DNA of 44,329 bases from an uncultured Pelagibacteraceae bacterium. Its GTDB lineage: Bacteria > Pseudomonadota > Alphaproteobacteria > Pelagibacterales > Pelagibacteraceae. This document shows, piece by piece, positions 8,907 through 17,307 of the stretch (positions within the stretch are counted from its first letter, which is position 1; each line of letters begins with the position of its first letter). Made by a program: the position numbers and the translations under genes. The notes beneath the pieces are model-generated. The model was not told the origin of the DNA, did no database searches, and was given only the letters and a program-made list of their open reading frames with translations. The DNA is taken from the NCBI GenBank assembly GCA_902582735.1, contig CACHTB010000006.1, forward strand, positions 1-44,329, read 5' to 3'.

Positions 8907-10117
8907 TGATTAATAAAAAAATCATAGGAATAATAAGAAATGAATTAGATCTTATTTTCACATTACCTATATCAATACCTTTTTTATTTTTATTAATTGT
9001 TATTTATCCATTTTTTAAAATAAAAGTAGGTTTTTTACGTTCTGATAGAATTGGCCATTTTACATTAGATACAGAATTATATCTTTTAGAAAAAAAAAAT
9101 AAGAAAATTAAATCACTAGATTTGTTTTATTTAGGGCGAAAGCATGTTTGCAACAAAACTCTCGAGAGGCTTTGGAGAAAAGAATTGATAATACTTCCCA
9201 GATTCATTTTAAGACCATTATGTCTTCAAATTCGTTTTTTTAAATTTTTAAATTTTCTAAGGTGTGGAAATACATTATGTGGTCAAAGAGACGTATTAAA
9301 TTTACTCGATCAATATCCAGCAACAATACGATTGAGTGATGATGATTTAATTAGGGGAGATAATGAAAAATTAAAGATTGGATTGCCAAAGAAAGCAAAA
9401 TTTGTTTGTTTAATTGTAAGAGACTCTTCTTATTTAAAAAAAATATATGGAAAAAAAATTAGCATACATGATTACCGTGATACAGATATTAATGATTTTG
9501 TAAGTGCTTGTGAGAAATTAACTCAACTAGGATATTATGTTATTAGAATGGGAGCAAAAGTAAAAAAACCAATAGATACTAATAATGAAATGATAATTGA
9601 CTATGCATTTAAAAACTTAAGAACCGATTTTATGGATATTTATTTGGCATCAAAATGTGAATTCTGTATTACAACCGGTACAGGATTTGATGGAACTACT
9701 CTTATGTTTCGAAAACCAAATATATATGTAAATATTGCACCTTTATTTTTTTTACGAATTGAATGTTCAAATCTTTTATCAATACCTTGTCATTACTACA
9801 GCAAAAAACTATCAAGAAATTTAACAATCTCAGAAATAATTAGCAGCAACTCAGCTATTTACCTTGAAACCAAAAGCTTTTTTGATGATGGCATAGAATT
9901 AATAAAAAATTCAGCTGAAGATATAAAACAATTGTGCATTGAAGCAGCTAAGAGAAATTCAAAAGAATGGGTAGATGATAAAGGTGATAAATTACACGAA
10001 AGGTTTATTAAAATTTTTCAAAGCAAAAAAGTATTTAGAGCAGTAGTTTACCATGGAGAAATTAAAGGAAGAATTGGTAGTGATTTTTTAAAAAAAAATC
10101 AGTGGTGGTTAAATTAA
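8906..10117 (+). CDS. TIGR04372-family putative glycosyltransferase
   Basis: 403 residues. After a hydrophobic segment at about 15-36 (a probable membrane anchor), the sequence SDRIGHFTLDTELYLLE, the CNKTLERLW stretch and the C-terminal TGTGFDGTTLMFRKP match the TIGR04372 family as I remember it. That family is an uncharacterised glycosyltransferase of GT-B appearance found in surface-carbohydrate loci. GTGTGFDG would be the donor-phosphate loop near the C-terminus. As the last gene of the unit it may transfer the sugar activated by the two preceding genes; this is inferred from position. Confidence 0.75.
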   Translation: MINKKIIGIIRNELDLIFTLPISIPFLFLLIVIYPFFKIKVGFLRSDRIGHFTLDTELYLLEKKNKKIKSLDLFYLGRKHVCNKTLERLWRKELIILPRFILRPLCLQIRFFKFLNFLRCGNTLCGQRDVLNLLDQYPATIRLSDDDLIRGDNEKLKIGLPKKAKFVCLIVRDSSYLKKIYGKKISIHDYRDTDINDFVSACEKLTQLGYYVIRMGAKVKKPIDTNNEMIIDYAFKNLRTDFMDIYLASKCEFCITTGTGFDGTTLMFRKPNIYVNIAPLFFLRIECSNLLSIPCHYYSKKLSRNLTISEIISSNSAIYLETKSFFDDGIELIKNSAEDIKQLCIEAAKRNSKEWVDDKGDKLHERFIKIFQSKKVFRAVVYHGEIKGRIGSDFLKKNQWWLN

Positions 10118-10151
10118 ATAAATAAATTACAATTAAAAAATTTCGCTTAAA

Positions 10152-11126
10152 TTAATCAGGATTCATTGTTAATGACTGATTATATTTGTGTATTTCAAGC
10201 ATTTTTTTCCCAAATATTTGGAAATATACTTTCTTATGTTTGGTCAAAGATTGTCCAGGTTGCCATTTAAGTTTATAGAAAAGTTTATGTACTGCTTTAT
10301 CAACAAATTTATATAAATTAGTTTTATTCAATCTTTTTAAATTTATATTATATTGGTTAATACCTTTTATGAGAACTTCTATAGCTACGTCACTTGCGTT
10401 GTTGTTAATACAAAAAGCAGCATATTTTAAAATTCTTACGTCTAAGTTTTTTATTTTTTTGTCAAAAAGTTTCTCATATTTTTTTATCCAAACAGCATCA
10501 CAATCCCTTAGGATACCAAATTTTTCATTAGTGTTTACGAATTCATTTCTAAATGATCCTTTACCATCGTAATCTAAATTCAAGAGAAAGAAGTCATTTT
10601 CTAACATCATGTCGTGAATCCTAGAGAATACTGGTGAATTTTCAAATGTCTTGTCAAAGTTAACCTCGCATCTAATACCCAATATATTGTTTAACTGCTT
10701 AGAGCTTCCTTTTAATATTCTAAATTCTCCCCCTTCAACATCTAATTTTAAAAAATCAGGTTTTATTGTTTTGTTTTTGCAAAAATCATTTAATGTAATC
10801 GCCTTAACTTTCCTTTTTTCAATAATTTTAGTCTGGCTCCTTTTTTCACCATTAAAATATTCACTTTTAGAGGATCTTCTAAAACTTGTGCTCATTGCCT
10901 TATTGCTAAGAATATTAAGTTCTATAAAACTGCTTTGATCATCCAATGCACGATTATCGACAATAACCTCTTTTTTATATTTGTATTTTTCTTTTAATCG
11001 TTTAGCCTCATCAATATCTGGTTCAAATAAATAATATTCTAGTTCACCATCAAAAGGTTTCCAACTAGGATGTATTCCATATCTACCTCCAGCATCAATG
11101 ACTATTGTTTTTATCTCTTTTTTCAT
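10152..11126 (-). CDS. FkbM-family methyltransferase
   Basis: 324 residues. The VIDAGGRYG motif near the N-terminus, YLFEPD, the LNDFC segment and DFLKLDVEGGEFRIL (about 122-136) are characteristic of FkbM-type O-methyltransferases. About 100 residues at the C-terminus (from roughly 220) lie outside the usual domain and are not recognised. It follows a LIC12192-like protein and a StrG-like oxygenase, mirroring the oxygenase, LIC12192, methyltransferase order at 1-1776, although the methyltransferase there belongs to another family. The probable job is methylating a sugar hydroxyl. Confidence 0.8.
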   Translation of the reverse strand: MKKEIKTIVIDAGGRYGIHPSWKPFDGELEYYLFEPDIDEAKRLKEKYKYKKEVIVDNRALDDQSSFIELNILSNKAMSTSFRRSSKSEYFNGEKRSQTKIIEKRKVKAITLNDFCKNKTIKPDFLKLDVEGGEFRILKGSSKQLNNILGIRCEVNFDKTFENSPVFSRIHDMMLENDFFLLNLDYDGKGSFRNEFVNTNEKFGILRDCDAVWIKKYEKLFDKKIKNLDVRILKYAAFCINNNASDVAIEVLIKGINQYNINLKRLNKTNLYKFVDKAVHKLFYKLKWQPGQSLTKHKKVYFQIFGKKMLEIHKYNQSLTMNPD

Positions 11127-11134
11127 AAATAAAA

Positions 11135-11551
11135 TTACCTAAAGGATTTTATCTGTAAAGCATATTGCTTTCTATTTCTATTTAAAGAGTAAAAATATGA
11201 ATAAATTTCTGGCAAATCTTTTCTTACTTGTTTTAAATTAAAGTAAGAGATATTTTCTCTGGCAAAATGTATACTCAGAGGCATTTCTAGTAGTTTTTGA
11301 ATTAAACTTACATTAACACTTTTGTTATAACAAAATTGGTCAATTGTAAAAAATATTACTCCATCTATATCTGGGGTTCTTTTAAGTTTTTCAAATATAA
11401 AAGGTTGATTTTTTTTCACCAAAACATCCTCTGCTCCATAAAATACTATTTTTCCCGAATTCAAATTTGCAATTTTTTCACAAATTAAATGTTGCTCAGG
11501 TTGTGTTGCAGGTAAAGTACTATCAATGCAGCAATAAAAAGATTTAGTCAA
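11135..11551 (-). CDS. Divergent LIC12192-like protein
   Basis: 138 residues starting at a TTG that overlaps the oxygenase stop by 4 bases (TTGA). Similarity to the protein at 714-1106 is weak but extends along the length: PEQ near 18-20 against PQ, an IVFYGAEDVL block against MYLLSATEYAM, DGVIFFTIDQF (63-73) against NIILYSLFQLP, and IHFAREN (94-100) against IYFALEN. The identical position after a StrG-like oxygenase, with the same 4-base overlap and a non-ATG start, strengthens the link. Function unknown; no membrane segment. I treat it as a remote paralogue, and a profile comparison should settle it. Confidence 0.6.
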   Translation of the reverse strand: MTKSFYCCIDSTLPATQPEQHLICEKIANLNSGKIVFYGAEDVLVKKNQPFIFEKLKRTPDIDGVIFFTIDQFCYNKSVNVSLIQKLLEMPLSIHFARENISYFNLKQVRKDLPEIYSYFYSLNRNRKQYALQIKSFR

Positions 11552-12321
11552 AATAAATTTCCTGATTCAAAATCTACACCTATTTTTGTAAGATTACCTT
11601 GTTTTAATAATTTAAAATATTGTAATTGATTTTTTTTCCCAGCAGGAGAAAACAAAGATTTAAATCTTATATTTAAACTTATTCTTGTTTCTTTTTCCGT
11701 ATTGATATTTGATCCGTGCATTAAACATGATGAAAAAAATAATCCTTGGCCAAATTTCACTGTAGGATTTGAACTAAATTTTAAAGCATATTCTTCAAAT
11801 TTTTTCCAATCTTTACTGTTTTTTTTTAAAAAATTTAATGCTTTTTTTGTCGAATTATAATTTAAAATGTACATCGCTTTTGATTTATAACAATCAACCA
11901 AAGGTATCCAAGCTACAATTTCATAGGCAGAATTTAAAGGTGCGTCGCGATGAATCTCAGAAGGGTTTGGATCTCCTGGCATTTGAATAACTATATTACA
12001 ATTTTTTTGGACAATCATGTCTGGCCCTAAATTATCTGTTAAAAGTTTTTCAAATGAATTAAATATTATTTCTCCAAAATTAATTTTCTTTGTTACATTG
12101 TTTATAAGAAGTTTTCTTTTAGCATTCAGTTCTTTATTAGATAAATTTTTTACGTATTTATGAAAATTATTTAAGCCAACATTTGAATTTTTTTCTTTGA
12201 TTTTAAAATTTTCTTTGATTTCATTGTATATATCATTCCTTAATTTTTCTAATAATCTAATATTCTTAGCTTTACGGACTTCATATCCTTTCTTAAAATC
12301 TTTATTTGAATTTAAAGTCAT
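11548..12321 (-). CDS. StrG-like 2-oxoglutarate/Fe(II) oxygenase family protein
   Basis: 257 residues, complete. HRD (His124, Asp126), MHG (His202) and Arg213 in ETRISLN fit the iron-binding HxD...H triad and the 2-oxoglutarate-binding Arg. It is a paralogue of the truncated gene at the window start: the 20-residue block around VAW(I/L)PLVDCYK is identical at 15 positions, and the upstream NNFHK is shared. Such enzymes hydroxylate or otherwise oxidise small molecules; here a sugar or nucleotide sugar is likely. It sits 5 bases after an SDR gene and overlaps the LIC12192-like gene. Confidence 0.8.
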   Translation of the reverse strand: MTLNSNKDFKKGYEVRKAKNIRLLEKLRNDIYNEIKENFKIKEKNSNVGLNNFHKYVKNLSNKELNAKRKLLINNVTKKINFGEIIFNSFEKLLTDNLGPDMIVQKNCNIVIQMPGDPNPSEIHRDAPLNSAYEIVAWIPLVDCYKSKAMYILNYNSTKKALNFLKKNSKDWKKFEEYALKFSSNPTVKFGQGLFFSSCLMHGSNINTEKETRISLNIRFKSLFSPAGKKNQLQYFKLLKQGNLTKIGVDFESGNLF

Positions 12322-12326
12322 ATTAT

Positions 12327-13085
12327 TTAATTTCCTATTCCATCCTGTTTTATAATTGATCCAGGCATATATGATGATAAATCAGAACACAAATAAACTA
12401 CAGTATTTGATAATTCATTTTGTGTACACATTCTATGTATTGGTAGCTTATTTTTATAATATTCATTTAGTTTTGAAGTATCATTATTTTTTAAGTAATT
12501 AAAATATCCCTCTTCTTTATCAATTAAGCCAGGTGCTACACAACTTAAAATAACATTATTTTTTGAAACTACTTTACTTACTGACTTAATATATCCTTCT
12601 AGAGCACATTTTGCAGAAGCATAAGGCGAGTATCCATCGAAAGAAGTTGTTATTGCAGAAGATATATGCACGATACGTCCCCATTTATTATGTATCATTT
12701 TTGGAATAAAAAAATTGTTGATATCAATTAAATAACCTAAATTAATATTCCAAACTTTGAGCCATTTTGATGAGGGAGAAAATGGATCTTTAACACCAAG
12801 TGACCCACCCAAATTGTGAACAATTATATCAATATTTTTACATTTTTTATTAATTTTATTAATAAGCTTTTTGATATTACTTTTGATACTGAGATCTGAT
12901 TGAATTATTATATTATTAGTTGAATATTTATCGACTTCTTTTTTTAATTTTGTTAATTTTTCTCTTGATCTAGCCACCATTATTAAAGAAACTTTTTCTT
13001 TAGCTAAGGAAATGGAAATACTTTTACCAATATTTTTACTAGCTCCTATTATGAGGGCTGTTTTATTTTTTATTTTTAACTTCAT
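12327..13085 (-). CDS. Classical short-chain dehydrogenase/reductase (FabG-like fold)
   Basis: 252 residues with GASKNIGK (14-21) for cofactor binding, HNLGG, VHISSA for the catalytic Ser, YASAK for Tyr-xxx-Lys and a C-terminal YMPGSIIKQDG typical of FabG-like SDRs. It is the first gene of the minus-strand unit SDR, oxygenase, LIC12192-like, FkbM. It might reduce or oxidise the same sugar that the oxygenase modifies. Fatty-acid reduction is unlikely given this context but cannot be excluded from sequence alone. Confidence 0.8.
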   Translation of the reverse strand: MKLKIKNKTALIIGASKNIGKSISISLAKEKVSLIMVARSREKLTKLKKEVDKYSTNNIIIQSDLSIKSNIKKLINKINKKCKNIDIIVHNLGGSLGVKDPFSPSSKWLKVWNINLGYLIDINNFFIPKMIHNKWGRIVHISSAITTSFDGYSPYASAKCALEGYIKSVSKVVSKNNVILSCVAPGLIDKEEGYFNYLKNNDTSKLNEYYKNKLPIHRMCTQNELSNTVVYLCSDLSSYMPGSIIKQDGIGN

Positions 13086-13207
13086 TAATATTAATTCTAA
13101 TCAATTCATTTGATAATAAAATATATTAAATTAATTTGATACTAGTAAATTGCAAAATATACATATTAAATTTAAATATATTAATTTTTAGATATATAAT
13201 AAACACA

Positions 13208-13220
13208 TTGATAATATCAA
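13208..13220. promoter_or_regulatory. Palindrome upstream of 13244, possible operator
   Basis: TTGATAATATCAA is a perfect 6-base inverted repeat around a central A, 23 bases before the ATG at 13244, in the gap between two divergent genes. It has operator-like geometry, but short AT palindromes are common at this base composition. Confidence 0.3.
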
Positions 13221-13243
13221 ATAAGCAATGATATAAGAAAAAA

Positions 13244-14110
13244 ATGAGATCAAAAATTAATTTGATTTTAAATCATTTTTGGAAGCTTCACAAAAATAAA
13301 TTAAAAAAGAATTTAGCCCTTAAAAACTTATATAATGATAAATCATGTGTAATCTTTGGAAATGGAGGTTCAATAAAATATTTTGACATAAAAAGACATG
13401 AAGGTTTCTTTTATATGGCAACAACTTATGCCATGCTTCATAAAGAGATTAATAATTTGAAACCAGATTTTTATGTTGTGCCACAAAAATATGATTTTTA
13501 TCCATTCTTGTACATTAACAACAGCGTTCAAAAATATTGGAGCATAAACTATAGAAGAAAAATCTATCAGACAATTATGAAAAAAGGTGAGAAAACAAGA
13601 TTTTTTATTAACTTATCGAATTATTATGGATTTTTCCATAGACCTAAATTGCTTAACTTTTTCTATTCTTTTAATGATTACAAATCAAATGGTGATAATT
13701 TTGATTATGATTTGACAAATAATTTTAATTGTACAGCTGGCTCCTTGGAGATTATGATTGGAATTTCAAAATATTTAGGTTTCAAAAGAGTCATTTTAAT
13801 TGGATGTGATTACTTAGGAACTCCAAAACTCGAGGGCCACTTTTATTCAAATAAAGATCCATGGATTGGAAAACCAATTTATCAATCCTATATCAATAGG
13901 TTAAAATTATTAACGAAAAATATTGATGTAATTACCATATTTCCAAAAGGAATAATTTCAAACGAGTTTAAAAGTTTCACCTATGACGAATTTTTTGAGA
14001 AAAAGATAAATACAAAACTTAAACATGTAAAAAAGAATTATGAAATTATAGACAATGATGATCTAAATTTACTGAAAATAACAGATAAAAAAATACAATT
14101 ATATTTATAG
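13244..14110 (+). CDS. DUF115/GT42-like protein, possible sialyltransferase-type enzyme
   Basis: 288 residues. VIFGNGGSIKYFD (36-48), FYMATTYAM, KPDFYVV, and later NCTAGSLEIMIGISKYLGFKR and ILIGCDYLG follow the layout of DUF115/MptE-like proteins and of GT42 sialyltransferases such as CstII (GNGPS, then TSGVYM...ALGY, then SGIDFY). The gene stands alone between a minus-strand unit and the ABC flippase, and the window contains a NeuB-family synthase, so a nonulosonate-type donor could exist. No membrane segment is evident. The fold class is reasonably supported; the enzymatic role is speculative. Confidence 0.5.
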   Translation: MRSKINLILNHFWKLHKNKLKKNLALKNLYNDKSCVIFGNGGSIKYFDIKRHEGFFYMATTYAMLHKEINNLKPDFYVVPQKYDFYPFLYINNSVQKYWSINYRRKIYQTIMKKGEKTRFFINLSNYYGFFHRPKLLNFFYSFNDYKSNGDNFDYDLTNNFNCTAGSLEIMIGISKYLGFKRVILIGCDYLGTPKLEGHFYSNKDPWIGKPIYQSYINRLKLLTKNIDVITIFPKGIISNEFKSFTYDEFFEKKINTKLKHVKKNYEIIDNDDLNLLKITDKKIQLYL

Positions 14111-14472
14111 TCTCAAATAAAATTAATTCGAAAATTTAATTTAATCTCAATTATAACAAGTCTTTTTATTATCTACAAAAAACTTATATTAATAAATTAG
14201 TCAAACTTAGTTTTACATAAAATCAAACGAAAACTTGTTAGCATAAATATGTAGATAACAAATATTATATTACAAAATTGTAGATATTTATTTGCCTTTA
14301 AATAGTAAAATTATTTAATAAATATGCCTAACCATATTTGCCTTTTTTCAATAGTAGCTTATATTGCAGATGCTAAGTTATAGTAAAAAATTTCATCTAA
14401 ATATATTATTATATTGAACTTAATTAATTTAAATAATATTAAATTTAAGATTATTAGACTGTCTTTGAACTA
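14111..14472. other. 362-base gene-free gap before the flippase gene
   Basis: No open frame of note. It holds an 11-base direct repeat, a short hairpin (AAATATG, 6-base loop, CATATTT at 14320-14339) followed by a six-T run, and a weak promoter-like pair TTGAAC (14414-14419) and TATTAA (14437-14442) with 17 bases between them. A promoter for the GTG-started ABC transporter gene at 14473 is expected here. Confidence 0.4.
14289..14345 (+). repeat. Direct repeat TATTTGCCTTT, two copies 46 bases apart
   Basis: The 11-mer is at 14289-14299 and 14335-14345, each followed by AATAGTA-like sequence at slightly different spacing. The second copy overlaps the right arm of the short hairpin. It could be a regulator-binding pair or a remnant of a duplication. 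Confidence 0.4.
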
Positions 14473-16245
14473 GTGCAAACATTTAAGAAACTATTATTTT
14501 TACTCAACTCTTTTGAAAAAAAACGTGTGGGATTACTATTGGCTATGATCATAATAATGGCATTTTTAGATATGATTGGCGTAGCATCTATTTTACCCTT
14601 TATGGCAGTTCTCGCAAATCCTACCCTTATAGATACAAACTACATTTTAAATTATATGTTTAACTTATCCCAATCCTTTGGAGTTGAAAATAGCCAACAA
14701 TTTATATTCGCCCTAGGTATTCTTTTATTTTTATTATTAATAACCTCCCTTACTTTTAAAGCTTTAACAACTTACGTTCAAGTTCGATTTGTACAAATGC
14801 TCGAATACAGTGTGGGTAAACGACTTGTCAAAAAATATTTAAATCAACCCTATAGTTGGTTTTTAAGTCGTCATAGTGCTGATCTAGGAAAAACTATTTT
14901 ATCGGAAGTTAGTAACGTAGTTGGAAATGGCGTAGGTAAATTAATGGAGTTAATTAGCAAAAGTACAATAACTATAGCACTAATTATATTATTAATTATT
15001 ATAGATCCAAAGCTTGCATTCATTGTTTCTACCTCATTTGCTTTAGCATACATTTTGATATTTTATTCTATTCGAACATATCTAAATTGGATTGGAAAAG
15101 AGTCTTTAAAAAATAATCAATTACGTTTTACAGCTGTGAGTGAAGCATTTGGAGCCGTCAAAGAAATTAAAGTTGGTGGACTAGAGCAAACTTATATAAA
15201 AAGTTTTTCTAACTCCGCAAAAAGATATGCCCAGACTCAAGCTACGTCCCTTGTCATTGCTCAACTACCTCGTTTCTTTCTCGAAGCTTTAGCATTTGGC
15301 GGTATTTTATTAATAATACTTTTTATAATGCGTCAAACAGGAAGTTTTAATAATGCTTTGCCTATAATAAGCTTATATGTTTTTGCTGGTTATCGAATGA
15401 TGCCTGCTATGCAAATAGTTTATGCCTCTTTTACACAACTCGTTTTTATTGGACCCTCACTTGAAAAATTATATGATGATTTAAATGGTCCTGAAGTTTT
15501 AAATAAAAATATTAATTCAGATATTTTAACTTTTAATAAAAAGATCGATTTAAAAAATATTGATTATAATTATCCAAATGTGTCTAGAACAGCATTAAAA
15601 AATATAAACCTAAGTATTCCAGCAAAATCTACTATTGGCTTTATTGGCGCTACTGGAAGTGGAAAAACCACGACAATTGACATTATTTTAGGATTGCTTG
15701 AGGCTGAAAAAGGTACTCTAGAAGTTGATGGCAAAGTTATTACTGGACAAAATATTAGGTCTTGGCAGCGTATGATAGGCTATGTTCCACAACATATTTA
15801 CTTATCAGATGACAGCGTTGCAGCCAACATTGCATTTGGTGTAGATACCGAAGAAATAGATCAAAAAGCTGTTGAAAAAGCATCTAAAATCGCAAACCTA
15901 CACGAATTTGTTATAGATGAATTACCTAAAAAATACCAAACTGAAATTGGTGAAAGAGGGGTTAGGCTATCTGGTGGACAACGCCAGCGTATAGGGATTG
16001 CTAGAGCTCTATACCACAAACCAAAAGTTCTTGTTTTTGATGAGGCAACAAGTGCTTTAGACAATAAAACTGAAAATTTGGTGATGAATGAGGTAATCAA
16101 TTTAAGCAAGGATATTACTATTTTAATAATTGCTCATAGATTAAATACCGTAAAAAAATGTGATAAAATCTACCTATTGGAAAAGGGCATGATTAAAAAT
16201 GAAGGGACATTTGAGGAATTACACAATATACATACTAACTCTTAA
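14473..16245 (+). CDS. ABC exporter, PglK-like lipid-linked glycan flippase
   Basis: 590 residues from a GTG start. A transmembrane half (about 1-330) has several hydrophobic helices (20-50, 78-100, 165-200, 270-290). The nucleotide-binding half has Walker A GATGSGKTT (392-400), Q-loop Gln440, signature LSGGQ (499-503), Walker B VLVFDE (519-524) and the H-loop His555. One-chain exporters of this type in glycan clusters include PglK and MsbA; the neighbourhood favours PglK-type flipping of undecaprenyl-linked oligosaccharides across the inner membrane as a homodimer. Codons are noticeably less AT-rich than in neighbours (29 of 60 bases G or C at 15961-16020), suggesting a separate origin. Confidence 0.85.
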   Translation: MQTFKKLLFLLNSFEKKRVGLLLAMIIIMAFLDMIGVASILPFMAVLANPTLIDTNYILNYMFNLSQSFGVENSQQFIFALGILLFLLLITSLTFKALTTYVQVRFVQMLEYSVGKRLVKKYLNQPYSWFLSRHSADLGKTILSEVSNVVGNGVGKLMELISKSTITIALIILLIIIDPKLAFIVSTSFALAYILIFYSIRTYLNWIGKESLKNNQLRFTAVSEAFGAVKEIKVGGLEQTYIKSFSNSAKRYAQTQATSLVIAQLPRFFLEALAFGGILLIILFIMRQTGSFNNALPIISLYVFAGYRMMPAMQIVYASFTQLVFIGPSLEKLYDDLNGPEVLNKNINSDILTFNKKIDLKNIDYNYPNVSRTALKNINLSIPAKSTIGFIGATGSGKTTTIDIILGLLEAEKGTLEVDGKVITGQNIRSWQRMIGYVPQHIYLSDDSVAANIAFGVDTEEIDQKAVEKASKIANLHEFVIDELPKKYQTEIGERGVRLSGGQRQRIGIARALYHKPKVLVFDEATSALDNKTENLVMNEVINLSKDITILIIAHRLNTVKKCDKIYLLEKGMIKNEGTFEELHNIHTNS

Positions 16246-16254
16246 TTAAATTTG

Positions 16255-17256
16255 ATGTTAAAAAATTCTTCAATACTTATAACTGGAGGCACAGGTTCAT
16301 TTGGACATAGTTTTGTTCCACTAACATTAAAAAAATTTAATCCAAAACGTTTAGTTATTTTTTCACGTGATGAGATGAAACAATGGGAGATGGAAAAACA
16401 ATATAAAAATGATGAAAGAGTTCGTTTTTTTATCGGAGATGTACGGGATAAAAATAGACTTCATAGAGCTTTACATAATGTTGATTTTGTGGTGCATGCA
16501 GCAGCAACTAAGATTGTCCCAACCGCAGAATATAACCCATTTGAGTGTGTTAAAACAAACATAAATGGTGCCATGAACTTAATTGATGCTTGTATTGATC
16601 AAAAAGTTAAAAGGGTTGTAGCTTTATCAACTGATAAAGCTAGTAGTCCAGTTAATTTTTATGGAGCAACAAAATTAGCATCCGATAAATTATTTATTGC
16701 AAGTAATTCGTCCTATGCTCTTGGACATAATACTTGCTTTTCAGTTGTAAGATATGGAAATGTAATGGGATCTCGAGGTTCTATAATTCCATTATTTATC
16801 ACTCTAAGAGATCATGGTGAATTACCAATAACGGATAAACGTATGACAAGATTTATGATTTCGCTTGATCAAGGTGTTAAACTTGTCTGGAAAGCTTTTG
16901 AAGATATGAAGGGTGGAGAAATTTATATAAAAAAAATCCCATCAATGAAAGTTGTTGAAATTGCAAAGGTAATAGCACCAAAAGCAAAACATAAGATCAT
17001 AGGTATTCGACCTGGAGAAAAATTACATGAGCAAATGATAAGTAGCGACGATAGTTATTCAACATATGAATACACAAATTATTATAAAATACTACCACAA
17101 ATAAATGAATGGGGCAGAGACCGTTCTCGAATAAAAAATGGAAAAAAGGTGCCAGAAGGTTTTAGTTACACTAGTGATAATAATTTGGACTGGATGTCAA
17201 AATCTCAACTACAATTGTGGATTAAATTAAATAAAAAAAACTTAGGTAAAATTTAA
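16255..17256 (+). CDS. pseB: UDP-N-acetylglucosamine 4,6-dehydratase (inverting), PseB
   Basis: I start at ATG 16255, preferring it to a TTG one codon upstream; 333 residues, normal for PseB. GGTGSFG (11-17), IFSRDEMKQWEMEKQ, FIGDVRD, HAAATKIVPTAEYNPFE, LSTDKA, YGATK (136-140), VRYGNVMGSRGS, MTRFMI and IRPGEKLHE are hallmark PseB blocks, with Asp127, Lys128 and Tyr136 as catalytic residues. It converts UDP-GlcNAc to the 4-keto-6-deoxy L-arabino sugar, first step to pseudaminic acid or related sugars. Located 9 bases after the flippase gene and upstream of a NeuB-family gene. The other dedicated pseudaminic genes (pseC, pseG, pseH) are not seen. Confidence 0.85.
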   Translation: MLKNSSILITGGTGSFGHSFVPLTLKKFNPKRLVIFSRDEMKQWEMEKQYKNDERVRFFIGDVRDKNRLHRALHNVDFVVHAAATKIVPTAEYNPFECVKTNINGAMNLIDACIDQKVKRVVALSTDKASSPVNFYGATKLASDKLFIASNSSYALGHNTCFSVVRYGNVMGSRGSIIPLFITLRDHGELPITDKRMTRFMISLDQGVKLVWKAFEDMKGGEIYIKKIPSMKVVEIAKVIAPKAKHKIIGIRPGEKLHEQMISSDDSYSTYEYTNYYKILPQINEWGRDRSRIKNGKKVPEGFSYTSDNNLDWMSKSQLQLWIKLNKKNLGKI

Positions 17257-17307
17257 ATTTAATAAAAAAAACAGTTAATTTTAACTTATTGATTTATTAT
17301 AACATTA

